Below are positions 28,051 to 42,934 of a stretch of DNA of 64,000 nucleotides, piece by piece. Positions within the stretch are counted from its first letter, which is position 1. The number at the start of each line of letters is the position of its first letter. This stretch comes from Lepidurus packardi. Lineage: Eukaryota; Arthropoda; Branchiopoda; Notostraca; Triopsidae. The stretch is from NCBI GenBank assembly GCA_023053545.1, contig JAKZAN010000056.1, positions 186,001-250,000 on the forward strand. The letters are read 5' to 3'. Below the pieces are notes generated by a model. The model saw nothing but the letters and a program-made list of their open reading frames with translations, did no database searches and was not told where the DNA came from. The translations under genes and the position numbers were made by a program.

Positions 28051-28580
28051 TACGGACTATTTATTCCTTTCTTACTGAATTAATTCCTTACGGACTGAAT
28101 TAATTCCTTAATTAATTCCTTACGGACTGAATTAATTTCATACGGACTGAATTAATTCATTACGGACTTAGTTAATCCAGTACGTACTGAACTTATTCAT
28201 TACGGACTGAATTAATTCCTTACGGACTGAATTAATTCCTTACGGACTGAACTAATACCTAACGGACTGAATTAATACCTTACGGACTGAATTAATTCCT
28301 TACGGACTGAATTAATACGTTACGGACTGAATTAATTCCTTACGGACTGAATTAATACGTTACGGACTAAATTAATTCCTTACGGACAGAATTAATTCTT
28401 TACGGACTGAATTAATTCCTTACGGACTTAATTAATTCCTCACGGACTGAATTAATTCCTTACGGACTGAATTAATTCCTTACGGACTGAATTATTTCCT
28501 TACGGACTGAATTAATTCTTTAGGATTGATTGAATTCCTTTCTTACTGAACTAATTTGATACGGACTGAATTAACTCATT
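28051..28580 (+). repeat. HOR segment with 18-bp monomer, second copy
   Basis: This is the partner of 24251-24740. It is 40 bp longer because a two-monomer unit containing ATACGTTACGG is repeated (about 28310-28370, with GGACTAAATT in one copy). It also has CTAATTTGATACGG where the other copy has TTAATTTGATACGG. Confidence 0.83.
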
Positions 28581-29474
28581 ACGGACTTAATTAATCCATT
28601 ACGGACTGAATAAATTTCTTACGGACTGAATCAATTTCTTACGGACTGAATTAAATCCTTACGGACAGAATTAATTCCTTACGGACTGAATTAATTCCTT
28701 ACGCACTGAATTAATTCTTTACGGACTGAATTAATTCCTTACGGACTGAATCAATTCCTTAATTAATTCCTTACGGAATGAATTAATTTCATACGGACTG
28801 AATTAATTCCTTACGGACTGAATTAATTTCTTACGGACTGAATTAATACCTTACGGACTGAATTAATTCCTTACTGACTGAATTAATTCCTTACGGACTG
28901 AATTAATTCCTTACTGACTGAATTAATTCCTTACGGACTGAATTAATTCCTTACGGACTTAATTAATTCCTTACGTACTTAATTAATTCTTCACGGTCTG
29001 AATTAATTCCGTACGGATTTTATTATTTACTTACGGACTGAATTAATTCTTTACGGACTGAATTAATACCTTACGGACTGAATTAAATCCTTTCGGACAG
29101 AAATAATTCCTTACGGACTGAATTAATTCCTTACTTAATTAATTAATTCCTTACGGACTGAATTAATTCCTTACGGACTGAATTAATTCCTTACGGACTG
29201 AATTATTTCCTTACGGACTGAATTAATTCTTTAGGATTGATTGAATTCCTTTCTTACTGAATTAATTCCTTACGGACTGAATTAATTCCTTACGGACTGA
29301 ATTAATTCTTTACGGACTGAATTAATTCCTTACGGACTGAATTAATACCTTACTTCCTGAATTAAATCCTTACGGACTGAATTAATTCCTTACGGACTGA
29401 ATTATTTCCTTATGGACTGAATTAATTCTTTAGGATTGATTGAATTCCTTTCTTACCGATTTAATTCCTTACGG

Positions 29475-31373
29475 ACTGAATTAATTCCTTACGGACTGAA
29501 TTAATTCCTTACGGACTGAATTAATTCATTACAGACATAATTAAATCCTTACAGACTGAAATTATTCCTTATGGACTTAACTAATTCCGTAAGGAATGAA
29601 TTAATTAATTACGGACTGAAATAATTCCTTACGGACTGAATTAATTCCTTACGGACTGAATTAATTCCTTACGGACTGAATTAATTCCTTACGGACTGAA
29701 TTAGTTCCTTACGGACTGTATTAATTCCTTTCTTACTGAATTAATTCCTTACGGACTGAATTAATTCCTTAATTAATTCCTTACGGACTGAATTAATTTC
29801 ATACGGACTGAATTAATTCATTACGGACTTAATTAATCCAATACGTACTGAACTTATTCATTACGGACTGAATTAATTCCTTACGGACTGAATTAATTCC
29901 TTTCGGACTGAACTAATACCTAACGGACTGAATTAATACCTTACGGACTGAATTAATTCCTTACGGACTGAATTAATACGTTACGGACTGAATTAATTCC
30001 TTACGGACAGAATTAATTCTTTACGGACTGAATTAATTCCTTACGGACTTAATTAATTCCTCACGGACTGAATTATTTCCTTACGGACTGAATTAATTCC
30101 TTACGGACTGAATTATTTCCTTACGGACTGAATTAATTCTTTAGGATTGATTGAATTCCTTTCTTACTGAATTAATTTCATACGGACTGAATTAACTCAT
30201 TACGGACTTAATTAATCCATTACGGACTGAATTAATTTCTTACGGACTGAATCAATTTCTTACGGACTGAATTAAATCCTTACGGACAGAATTAATTCCT
30301 TACGGACTGAATTAATTCCTTACGCACTGAATTAATTCTTTACGGACTGAATTAATTCCTTACGGACTGAATCAATTCCTTAATTAATTCCTTACGGAAT
30401 GAATTAATTTCATACGGACTGAATTAATTCCTTACGTACTGAACTTATTCCTTACGAACTGAATTAATTCCTTACGGACTGAATTAATTTCTTACGGACT
30501 GAATTAATACCTTACGGACTGAATTAATTCCTTACTGACTGAATTAATTCCTTACGGACTGAATTAATTCCTTACTGACTGAATTAATTCCTTACGGACT
30601 GAATTAATTCCTTACGGACTTAATTAATTCCTTACGTACTTAATTAATTCTTCACGGTCTGAATTAATTCCGTACGGATTTTATTAATTACTTACGGACT
30701 GAATTAATTCTTTACGGACTGAATTAATACCTTACGGACTGAACTAAATCCTTACGGACAGAAATAATTCCTTACGGACTGAATTAATTCCTTACTTAAT
30801 TAATTAATTCCTTACGGACTGAATTAATTCCTTACGGACTGAATTAATTCCTTACGGACTTAATTATTTCCTTACGGACTGAATTAATTCTTTAGGATTG
30901 ATTGAATTCCTTTCTTACTGAATTAATTCCTTACGGACTGAATTAATTCCTTACGGACTGAATTAATTCCTTACGGACTTAATTAATTCCGTAAGGAATG
31001 AATTAATTAATTACGGACTGAAATAATTCCTTACGGACTGAATTAATTACTTACGGACTGAATTAATTCCTTAATTAATTCCGTACGGACTGAATTAATT
31101 TCATACGGACTGAATTAATTCCTTACGGATTTAATTAATTCCTTACGGACTGAATTAATTCCTTACGGACTGAATTAATTCATTACGGACATAATTAATC
31201 CATTACGGACTGAATTAATTCCTTACGGACTGAATTAATTCCTTACGGACCGATTTAATACCTAACGGACTGAATTAATACCTTACGGACTGAATTAAAT
31301 CCTTACGGACAGAATTAAATCCTTACGGACTGAATTAATTCCTTACGGACTGAATTAATTCCTTACGGACTGA
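29475..31373 (+). repeat. 2-kb HOR segment, copy B
   Basis: Matches copy A at offset 3913 and copy C at offset 2517 (CCTTACGAACTG at 30451 and 32968; GAACTAAATC at 30741 and 33258). The GAACTAAATC and CCTTACGAACTG variants are shared by B and C but not A, so B and C are the closest pair. After 31373 copy B runs into a pure consensus stretch instead of the TATTTCC monomer of A and C. Confidence 0.85.
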
Positions 31374-32476
31374 ATTAATTCCTTACGGACTGAATTAATT
31401 CCTTACGGACTGAATTAATTCCTTACGGACTGAATTAATTCCTTACGGACTGTATTAATTCCTTACGGACTGAATTATTTCCTTACGGACTGAATTAATT
31501 CTTTAGGATTGATTGAATTCCTTTCTTACCGAATTAATTCCTTACGGACTGAATTAATTCCTTACGGACTGAATTAATTCCTTACGGACTTAATTATTTC
31601 CTTACGGACTGAATTAATTCTTTAGGATTGATTGAATTCCTTTCTTACTGAATTAATTCCTTACGGACTGAATTAATTCCTTGCGGACTGAATTAATTCA
31701 TTACCGACATAATTAAATCCTTACAGACTGAAATTATTCCTTATGGACTTAACTAATTCCGTAAGGAATGAATTAATTCATTACGGACTTAATTAATCGA
31801 TTTCGGACTGAATTAATTCATTACGGACTTAGTTAAATCCTTAAAGACTGAATTAATTCCTTATGGACTGAATTAATTCCGTAAGGAATGAATTAATTAA
31901 TTACGGACTGAAATAATACCTTACGGACTGAATTAATTCCTTACGGACTTCATTAATTCCTTTCGGACTGAATTAATACCTTACGGACTTAATTAATTCA
32001 CTACGGACTGAATTAATTCCTTACGGACTGAATTAATTCCTTACGGACTGAAATAATTCTTTAGGATTGATTGAATTCCTTTCTTATCGAATTAATTCCT
32101 TACGGACTGAATTAATTCCTTACGGACTGAATTAATACCTTACGGACTGAATTAAATCCTTACGGACTGAATTAATTCCTTACGGACTGAATTAATTCCT
32201 TACGGACTGAATTAATTCCTTACGGACTGAATTAATTCCTTACGGACTGAATTAATTCCTTACGGACTGAATTATTTCCTTACGGACTGAATTAATTCTT
32301 TAGGATTGATTGAATTCCTTTCTTACCGAATTAATTCCTTACGGACTGAATTAATTCCTTACGGACTGAATTAATTCCTTACGGACTTAATTATTTCCTT
32401 ACGGACTGAATTAATTCTTTAGGATTGATTGAATTCCTTTCTTACTGAATTAATTCCTTACGGACTGAATTAATTC

Positions 32477-34110
32477 CTTACGGACTGAATTAATACGTTA
32501 CGGACTGAATTAATTCCTTACGGACAGAATTAATTCTTTACGGACTGAATTAATTCCTTACGGACTTAATTAATTCCTCACGGACTGAATTATTTCCTTA
32601 CGGACTGAATTAATTCCTTACGGACTGAATTATTTCCTTACGGACTGAATTAATTCTTTAGGATTGATTGAATTCCTTTCTTACTGAATTAATTTCATAC
32701 GGACTGAATTAACTCATTACGGACTTAATTAATCCATTACGGACTGAATTAATTTCTTACGGACTGAATCAATTTCTTACGGACTGAATTAAATCCTTAC
32801 GGACAGAATTAATTCCTTACGGACTGAATTAATTCCTTACGCACTGAATTAATTCTTTACGGACTGAATTAATTCCTTACGGACTGAATCAATTCCTTAA
32901 TTAATTCCTTACGGAATGAATTAATTTCATACGGACTGAATTAATTCCTTACGTACTGAACTTATTCCTTACGAACTGAATTAATTCCTTACGGACTGAA
33001 TTAATTTCTTACGGACTGAATTAATACCTTACGGACTGAATTAATTCCTTACTGACTGAATTAATTCCTTACGGACTGAATTAATTCCTTACTGACTGAA
33101 TTAATTCCTTACGGACTGAATTAATTCCTTACGGACTTAATTAATTCCTTACGTACTTAATTAATTCTTCACGGTCTGAATTAATTCCGTACGGATTTTA
33201 TTAATTACTTACGGACTGAATTAATTCTTTACGGACTGAATTAATACCTTACGGACTGAACTAAATCCTTACGGACAGAAATAATTCCTTACGGACTGAA
33301 TTAATTCCTTACTTAATTAATTAATTCCTTACGGACTGAATTAATTCCTTACGGACTGAATTAATTCCTTACGGACTTAATTATTTCCTTACGGACTGAA
33401 TTAATTCTTTAGGATTGATTGAATTCCTTTCTTACTGAATTAATTCCTTACGGACTGAATTAATTCCTTACGGACTGAATTAATTCCTTACGGACTTAAT
33501 TAATTCCGTAAGGAATGAATTAATTAATTACGGACTGAAATAATTCCTTACGGACTGAATTAATTACTTACGGACTGAATTAATTCCTTAATTAATTCCG
33601 TACGGACTGAATTAATTTCATACGTACTGAATTAATTCCTTACGGATTTAATTAATTCCTTACGGACTGAATTAATTCCTTACGGACTGAATTAATTCAT
33701 TACGGACATAATTAATCCATTACGGACTGAATTAATTCCTTACGGACTGAATTAATTCCTTACGGACCGATTTAATACCTAACGGACTGAATTAATACCT
33801 TACGGACTGAATTAAATCCTTACGGACAGAATTAAATCCTTACGGACTGAATTAATTCCTTACGGACTGAATTAATTCCTTACGGACTGAATTATTTCCT
33901 TACGGACTTAATTAATTCCTTACGGACTTAATTAATTCCTTACGGACTGAATTAATACCTTACGGACTGAATTAAATCCTTACGGACTGAATTAATTCCT
34001 TACGGACTGAATTAATTCCTTACGGACTGAAATAATTCCTAACTGACTGAATTAATTCCTTACGGACGGAATTAATTCCTTCCGGACTGAATTAATTCCT
34101 TACGGACTTA
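32477..34110 (+). repeat. 2-kb HOR segment, copy C
   Basis: Matches copy B at offset 2517 from about the ATACGTTACGG monomer (29975 and 32492) up to 33890, then follows copy A alone. This switch of partner is a mosaic signature. A more distant fourth relative covers about 36700-38200 (CGATTT at 38025, 4257 bp further on). Confidence 0.82.
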
Positions 34111-34990
34111 ATTAATTCCTTACGGTCTGAATAAATTCCGTACGGATTTTATTAACTACTTACGGACTAAATTAATTCCTTACGGACTTAATTAATTCAC
34201 TATGGACTGAATTAATACCTTACGGACTGAATTAAATCCTTACGGACAGAATTAATTCCTTACGGATTGAATTAATTCCTTACGGACTTAATTATTTCCT
34301 TACGGACTGAATTAATTCTTTAGGATTGATTGAATTCCTTTATTACTGAATTAATTCCTTACGGACTGAATTAATTCCTTACGGACTGAATTAATTCCTT
34401 ACGGACTTAATTAATTCCGTAAGGAATGAATTAATTAATTACGGACTGAAATAATTCCTTACGGACTGAATTAATTACTTACGGACTGAATTAATTCCTT
34501 AATTAATTCCTTACGGACTGAATTAATTCTTTACTGACTGAATTAATTCTTTACGTACTTAATTAATTCCTTACGGTCTGAATTAATTCCGTACGGATTT
34601 TATTAATTACTTACGGACTGAATTAACTCCTTACGGATTTAATTAATTCCTTACGGACTGAATTAATTCCTTACGGACTGAATTAATTCCTTACGGACTG
34701 AATTATTTCCTTACGGACTGAATTAATTCTTTAGGATTGATTGAATTCCTTTCTTACCGAATTAATTCCTTACGGACTGAATTAATTCCTTACGGACTGA
34801 ATTAATTCCTTACGGACTGAATTAATTCCTTACGGACTGAATTAATACCTTACGGACTCAATTATTTCCTTACGGACTGAATTAATTCTTTAGGATTGAT
34901 TGAATTCCTTTCTTACTGAATTAATTCCTTACGGACTGAATTAATTCCTTACGGACTGAATTAATTCATTACCGACATAATTAAATCCTT
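34110..34990 (+). repeat. HOR segment with GGACTCAATT marker, copy 1 of 3
   Basis: Carries the rare CCTTTATTACTG (34337), AACTCCTTACGGATTT and CGGACTCAAT (34853) monomers. The same order recurs at 38454/38970 (offset 4117) and at 41913/42425 (a further 3459 then 3455). Confidence 0.83.
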
Positions 34991-37900
34991 ACAGACTGAA
35001 ATTATTCCTTATGGACTTAACTAATTCCGTAAGGAATGAATTAATTCCTTACGGACTGAATTAATTCCTTACGGACTGAATTAATTCCTTACGGACTGTA
35101 TTAATTCCTTTCTTACTGAATTATATCCTTACGGACTGAATTAATTCCTTAATTAATTCCTTACGGACTGAATTAATTTCATACGGACTGAATTAATTCA
35201 TTACGGACTTAATTAATCCAATACGTACTGAACTTATTCATTACGGACTGAATTAATTCCTTACGGACTGAATTAATTCCTTACGGACTGAACTAATACC
35301 TAACGGACTGAATTAATACCTTACGGACTGAATTAATTCCTTACGGACTGAATTAATACGTTACGGACTGAATTAATTCCTTACGGACAGAATTAATTCT
35401 TTACGGACGGAATTAATTCCTTACGGACTTAATTAATTCCACACGGACTGAATTAATTCCTTACGGACTGAATTAATTCCTTACGGACTGAATTATTTCC
35501 TTACGGACTGAATTAATTCTTTAGGATTGATTGAATTCCTTTCTTACTGAATTAATTTCATACGGAGTGAATTAATTCCTTACGGACTGAATTAATTCCT
35601 TACGGACTGAATCAATTTCTTACGGACTGAATCAATTTCTTACGGACCGAATTAAATCCTTACGGACAGAATTAATTCCTTACGGACTGAATTAATTCCT
35701 TACGGACTGAATCAATTCCTTAATTAATTCCTTACGGAATGAATTAATTCTTTACAGACTGAATTAATTCCTTACGGACTGAATTAATACCTTACGGACT
35801 GAATTAAATCCTTACGGACTGAATTAATTCCTTACGGACTGAATTAATTCCTTACGGACTGAATTAATTCCTTACGGACTGAATTAATTCCTTACGGACT
35901 GTATTAATTCCTTTCTTACTGAATTAATTCCTTACGGACTGAATTAATTCCTTAATTAATTCCTTACGGACTGAATTAATTTCATACGGACTGAATTAAT
36001 TCATTACGGACCTAATTAATCCAATACGTACTGAACTTATTCATTACGGACTGAATTAATTCCTTACGGACTGAATTAATTCCTTACGGACAGAATTAAT
36101 TCTTTACGGACTGAATTAATTCCTTACGGACTTAATTAATTCCTCACGGACTGAATTAATTCCTTACGGACTGAATTAATTCCTTACGGACTGAATTAAT
36201 TCTTTAGGATTGATTGAATTCCTTTCTTACTGAATTAATTCCTTACGGACTGAATTAATTCATTACCGACATAATTAAATCCTTACAGACTGAAATTATT
36301 CCTTATGGACTTAACTAATTCCGTAAGGAATGAATTAATTAATTACGGACTGAAATAATTCCTTACGGACTGAATTAATTCCTTACGGACTGAATTAATT
36401 CCTTACGGACTGAATTAATTCCTTACGGACTGAATTAATTCCTTACGGACTGTATTAATTCCTTTCTTACTGAATTAATTCCTTACGGACTGAATTAATT
36501 CCTTAATTAATTCCTTACGGACTGAATTAATTTCATACGGACTGAATTAATTCATTACGGACTTAATTAATCCAATACGTACTGAACTTATTCATTACGG
36601 ACTGAATTAATTCCTTACGGACTGAATTAATTCCTTACGGACTGAACTAATACCTAACGGACTGAATTAATACCTTACGGACTGAATTAATTCCTTACGG
36701 ACTGAATTAATACGTTACGGACTGAATTAATTCCTTACGGACAAAATTAATTCTTTACGGACGGAATTAATTCCTTACGGACTTAATTAATTCCTCACGG
36801 ACTGAATTATTTCCTTACGGACTGAATTAATTCCTTACGGACTGAATTATTTCCTTACGGACTGAATTAATTCTTTAGGATTGATTGAATTCCTTTCTTA
36901 CTGAATTAATTTCATACGGACTGAATTAACTCATTACGGACTTAATTAATCCATTACGGACTGAATTAATTTCTTACGGACTGAATCAATTTCTTACGGA
37001 CTGAATTAAATCCTTACGGACAGAATTAATTAATTACGGACTGAATTAATTCCTTACGCACTGAATTAATTCTTTACGGACTGAATTAATTCCTTACGGA
37101 CTGAATCAATTCTTTAATTAATTCCTTACGGAATGAATTAATTTCATACGGACTGAATTAATTCCTTACGTACTGAACTTATTCCTTACGGACTGAATTA
37201 ATTCCTTACGGACTGAATTAATTTCTTACGGACTGAATTAATACCTTACGGACTGAATTAATTCCTTACTGACTGAATTAATTCCTTACGGACTGAATTA
37301 ATTCCTTACTGACTGAATTAATTCCTTACGGACTGAATTAATTCCTTACGGACTTAATTAATTCCTTACGTACTTAATTAATTCTTCACGGTCTGAATTA
37401 ATTCCGTACGGATTTTATTAATTACTTACGGACTGAATTAATTCTTTACGGACTGAATTAATACCTTACGGACTGAATTAAATCCTTACGGACAGAAATA
37501 ATTCCTTACGGACTGAATTAATTCCTTACTTAATTAATTAATTCCTTACGGACTGAATTAATTCCTTACGGACTGAATTAATTCCTTACGGACTTAATTA
37601 TTTCCTTACCTACTGAATTAATTCTTTAGGATTGATTGAATTCCTTTCTTACTGAATTAATTCCTTACGGACTGAATTAATTCCTTACGGACTGAATTAA
37701 TTCCTTACGGACTGAATTAATTCCTTACGGACTGAATTAATTCCTTACGGACTTAATTAATTCCGTAAGGAATGAATTAATTAATTACGGACTGAAATAA
37801 TTCCTTACGGACTGAATTAATTACTTACGGACTGAATTAATTCCTTAATTAATTCCGTACGGACTGAATTAATTTCATACGGACTGAATTAATTCCTTAC

Positions 37901-38219
37901 GGATTTAATTAATTCCTTACGGACTGAATTAATTCCTTACGGACTGAATTAATTCATTACGGACATAATTAATCCATTACGGACTGAATTAATTCCTTAC
38001 GGACTGAATTAATTCCTTACGGACCGATTTAATACCTAACGGACTGAATTAATACCTTACGGACTGAATTAAATCCTTACGGACAGAATTAAATCCTTAC
38101 GGACTGAATTAATTCCTTACGGACTGAATTAATTCCTTACGGACTGAATTATTTCCTTACGGACTTAATTAATTCCTTACGGACTTAATTAATTCCTTAC
38201 GGACTTAATTAATTCCTTA

Positions 38220-39110
38220 CGTACTTAATTAATTCCTTACGGTCTGAATAAATTCCGTACGGATTTTATTAACTACTTACGGACTGAATTAATTCCTTAC
38301 GGACTTAATTAATTCACTACGGACTGAATTAATACCTTACGGACTGAATTAAATCCTTACGGACAGAATTAATTCCTTACGGACTGAATTAATTCCTTAC
38401 GGACTTAATTATTTCCTTACGGACTGAATTAATTCTTTAGGATTGATTGAATTCCTTTATTACTGAATTAATTCCTTACGGACTGAATTAATTCCTTACG
38501 GACTGAATTAATTCCTTACGGACTTAATTAATTCCGTAAGGAATGAATTAATTAATTACGGACTGAAATAATTCCTTACGGACTGAATTAATTACTTACG
38601 GACTGAATTAATTCCTTAATTAATTCCTTACGGACTGAATTAATTCTTTACTGACTGAATTAATTCTTTACGTACTTAATTAATTCCTTACGGTCTGAAT
38701 TAATTCCGTACGGATTTTATTAATTACTTACGGACTGAATTAACTCCTTACGGATTTAATTAATTCCTTACGGACTGAATTAATTCCTTACGGACTGAAT
38801 TAATTCCTTACGGACTGAATTATTTCCTTACGGACTGAATTAATTCTTTAGGATTGATTGAATTCCTTTCTTACCGAATTAATTCCTTACGGACTGAATT
38901 AATTCCTTACGGACTGAATTAATTCCTTACGGACTGAATTAATTCCTTACGGACTGAATTAATACCTTACGGACTCAATTATTTCCTTACGGACTGAATT
39001 AATTCTTTAGGATTGATTGAATTCCTTTCTTACTGAATTAATTCCTTACGGACTGAATTAACTCCTTACGGACTGAATTAATTCATTACCGACATAATTA
39101 AATCCTTACA
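38220..39110 (+). repeat. HOR segment with GGACTCAATT marker, copy 2 of 3
   Basis: Colinear with 34110-34990 at offset 4117. It ends in the block with ATTACCGACATAATT, TACAGACTG and TATGGACTT, like copy 1. One substitution is AACTCCTTACGG near 39061. Confidence 0.83.
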
Positions 39111-41679
39111 GACTGAAATTATTCCTTATGGACTTAACTAATTCCGTAAGGAATGAATTAATTAATTACGGACTGAAATAATTCCTTACGGACTGAATTA
39201 ATTCCTTACGGACTGAATTAATTCCTTACGGACTGAATTAATTCCTTACGGACTGTATTAATTCCTTTCTTACTGAATTATATCCTTACGGACTGAATTA
39301 ATTCTTTAATTAATTCCTTACGGACTGAATTAATTTCATACGGACTGAATTAATTCATTACGGACTTAATTAATCCAATACGTACTGAACTTATTCATTA
39401 CGGACTGAATTAATTCCTTACGGACTGAATTAATTCCTTACGGACTGAACTAATACCTAACGGACTGAATTAATACCTTACGGACTGAATTAATTCCTTA
39501 CGGACTGAATTAATACGTTACGGACTGAATTAATTCCTTACGGACAGAATTAGTTCTTTACGGACGGAATTAATTCCTTACGGACTTAATTAATTCCACA
39601 CGGACTGAATCAATTTCTTACGGACCGAATTAAATCCTTACGGACAGAATTAATTCCTTACGGACTGAATTAATTCCTTACGGACTGAATCAATTCCTTA
39701 ATTAATTCCTTACGGAATGAATTAATTCTTTACAGACTGAATTAATTCCTTACGGACTGAATTAATACCTTACGGACTGAATTAAATCCTTACGGACTGA
39801 ATTAATTCCTTACGGACTGAATTAATTCCTTACGGACTGAATTAATTCCTTACGGACTGAATTAATTCCTTACGGACTGTATTAATTCCTTTCTTACTGA
39901 ATTAATTCCTTACGGACTGAATTAATTCCTTAATTAATTCCTTACGGACTGAATTAATTTCATACGGACTGAATTAATTCCTTACGGACTGAACTAATAC
40001 CTAACGGACTGAATTAATTCCTTACGGACAGAATTAATTCTTTACGGACTGAATTAATTCCTTACGGACTTAATTAATTCCTCACGGACTGAATTAATTC
40101 CTTACGGACTGAATTAATTCCTTACGGACTGAATTAATTCTTTAGGATTGATTGAATTCCTTTCTTACTGAATTAATTCCTTACGGACTGAATTAATTCA
40201 TTACCGACATAATTAAATCCTTACAGACTGAAATTATTCCTTATGGACTTAACTAATTCCGTAAGGAATGAATTAATTAATTACGGACTGAAATAATTCC
40301 TTACGGACTGAATTAATTCCTTACGGACTGTATTAATTCCTTTCTTACTGAATTAATTCCTTACGGACTGAATTAATTCCTTAATTAATTCCTTACGGAC
40401 TGAATTAATTTCATACGGACTGAATTAATTCATTACGGACTTAATTAATCCAATACGTACTGAACTTATTCATTACGGACTGAATTAATTCCTTACGGAC
40501 TGAATTAATTCCTTACGGACTGAACTAATACCTAACGGACTGAATTAATACCTTACGGACTGAATTAATTCCTTACGGACTGAATTAATACGTTACGGAC
40601 TGAATTAATTCCTTACGGACAGAATTAATTCCTTACGGACGGAATTAATTCCTTACGGACTTAATTAATTCCTCACGGACTGAATTAATTCCTTACGGAC
40701 TGAATTAATTCCTTACGGACTGAATTATTTCCTTACGGACTGAATTAATTCTTTAGGATTGATTGAATTCCTTTCTTACTGAATTAATTTCATACGGAGT
40801 GAATTAATTCCTTACGGACTGAATTAATTCCTTACGGACTGAATCAATTTCTTACGGACTGAATCAATTTCTTACGGACCGAATTAAATCCTTACGGACA
40901 GAATTAATTCCTTACGGACTGAATTAATTCATTACGCACTGAATTAATTCTTAACGGACTGAATTAATTCCTTACGGACTGAATCAATTCCTTATTTAAT
41001 TCCTTACGGAATGAATTAATTCTTTACGGACTGAATTAATTCCTTACGGACTGAATTAATACCTTACGGACTGAATTAAATCCTTACGGACTGAATTAAT
41101 TCCTTACGGACTGAATTAATTCCTTACGGACTGAATTAATTCCTTACGGACTGAATTAATTCCTTACGGACTGTATTAATTCCTTTCTTACTGAATTAAT
41201 TCCTTACGGACTGAATTAATTCCTTAATTAATTCCTTACGGACTGTATTAATTCCTTTCTTACTGAATTAATTCCTTACGGACTTAATTAATCCAATACG
41301 TACTGAACTTATTCATTACGGACTGAATTAATACCTTACGGACTGAATTAAATCCTTACGGACAGAATTAAATCCTTACGGACTGAATTAATTCCTTACG
41401 GACTGAATTAATTCCTTACGGACTGAATTATTTCCTTACGGACTTAATTAATTCCTTACGGACTTAATTAATTCCTTACGGACTGAATTAATACCTTACG
41501 GACTGAATTAAATCCTTACGGACTGAATTAATTCCTTACGGACTGAATTAATTCCTTACGGACTGAAATAATTCCTAACTGACTGAATTAATTCCTTACG
41601 GACGGAATTAATTCCTTACGGACTGAATTAATTCCTTACGGACTTAATTAATTCCTTACGGACTTAATTAATTCCTTAC

Positions 41680-42510
41680 GTACTTAATTAATTCCTTACG
41701 GTCTGAATAAATTCCGTACGGATTTTATTAACTACTTACGGACTGAATTAATTCCTTACGGACTTAATTAATTCACTACGGACTGAATTAATACCTTACA
41801 GACTGAATTAAATCCTTACGGACAGAATTAATTCCTTACGGACTGAATTAATTCCTTACGGACTTAATTATTTCCTTACGGACTGAATTAATTCTTTAGG
41901 ATTGATTGAATTCCTTTATTACTGAATTAATTCCTTACGGACTGAATTAATTCCTTACGGACTGAATTAATTCCTTACGGACTTAATTAATTCCGTAAGG
42001 AATGAATTAATTAATTACGGACTGAAATAATTCCTTACGGACTGAATTAATTACTTACGGACTGAATTAATTCCTTAATTAATTCCTTACGGACTGAATT
42101 AATTCTTTACTGACTGAATTAATTCTTTACGTACTTAATTAATTCCTTACGGTCTGAATTAATTCCGTACGGATTTTATTAATTACTTACGGACTGAATT
42201 AACTCCTTACGGATTTAATTCCTTACGGACTGAATTAATTCCTTACGGACTGAATTAATTCCTTACGGACTGAATTATTTCCTTACGGACTGAATTAATT
42301 CTTTAGGATTGATTGAATTCCTTTCTTACCGAATTAATTCCTTACGGACTGAATTAATTTCTTACGGACTGAATTAATTCCTTACGGACTGAATTAATTC
42401 CTTACGGACTGAATTAATACCTTACGGACTCAATTATTTCCTTACGGACTGAATTAATTCTTTAGGATTGATTGAATTCCTTTCTTACTGAATTAATTCC
42501 TTACGGACTG
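41680..42510 (+). repeat. HOR segment with GGACTCAATT marker, copy 3 of 3
   Basis: Colinear with the previous two copies, but with a 4-bp deletion at about 42218 (GGATTTAATTCC instead of GGATTTAATTAATTCC), giving a 16-bp monomer. The following sequence jumps directly to the GAATCAATTTCTTACGG cluster, skipping about 490 bp present between the homologous points of copy 2. Confidence 0.82.
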
Positions 42511-42934
42511 AATTAATTCCTTACGGACTGAATTAATTCCTTACGGACTGAATCAATTTCTTACGGACTGAATCAATTTCTTACGGACCGAATTAAATCC
42601 TTACGGACAGAATTAATTCCTTACGGACTGAATTAATTCCTTACGGACTGAATCAATTCCTTAATTAATTCCTTACGGAATGAATTAATTCTTTACAGAC
42701 TGAATTAATTCCTTACGGACTGAATTAATACCTTACGGACTGAATTAAATCCTTACGGACTGAATTAATTCCTTACGGACTGAATTAATTCCTTACGGAC
42801 TGAATTAATTCCTTACGGACTGAATTAATTCCTTACGGACTGTATTAATTCCTTTCTTACTGAATTAATTCCTTACGGACTGAATTAATTCCTTAATTAA
42901 TTCCTTACGGACTGAATTAATTTCATACGGACTG

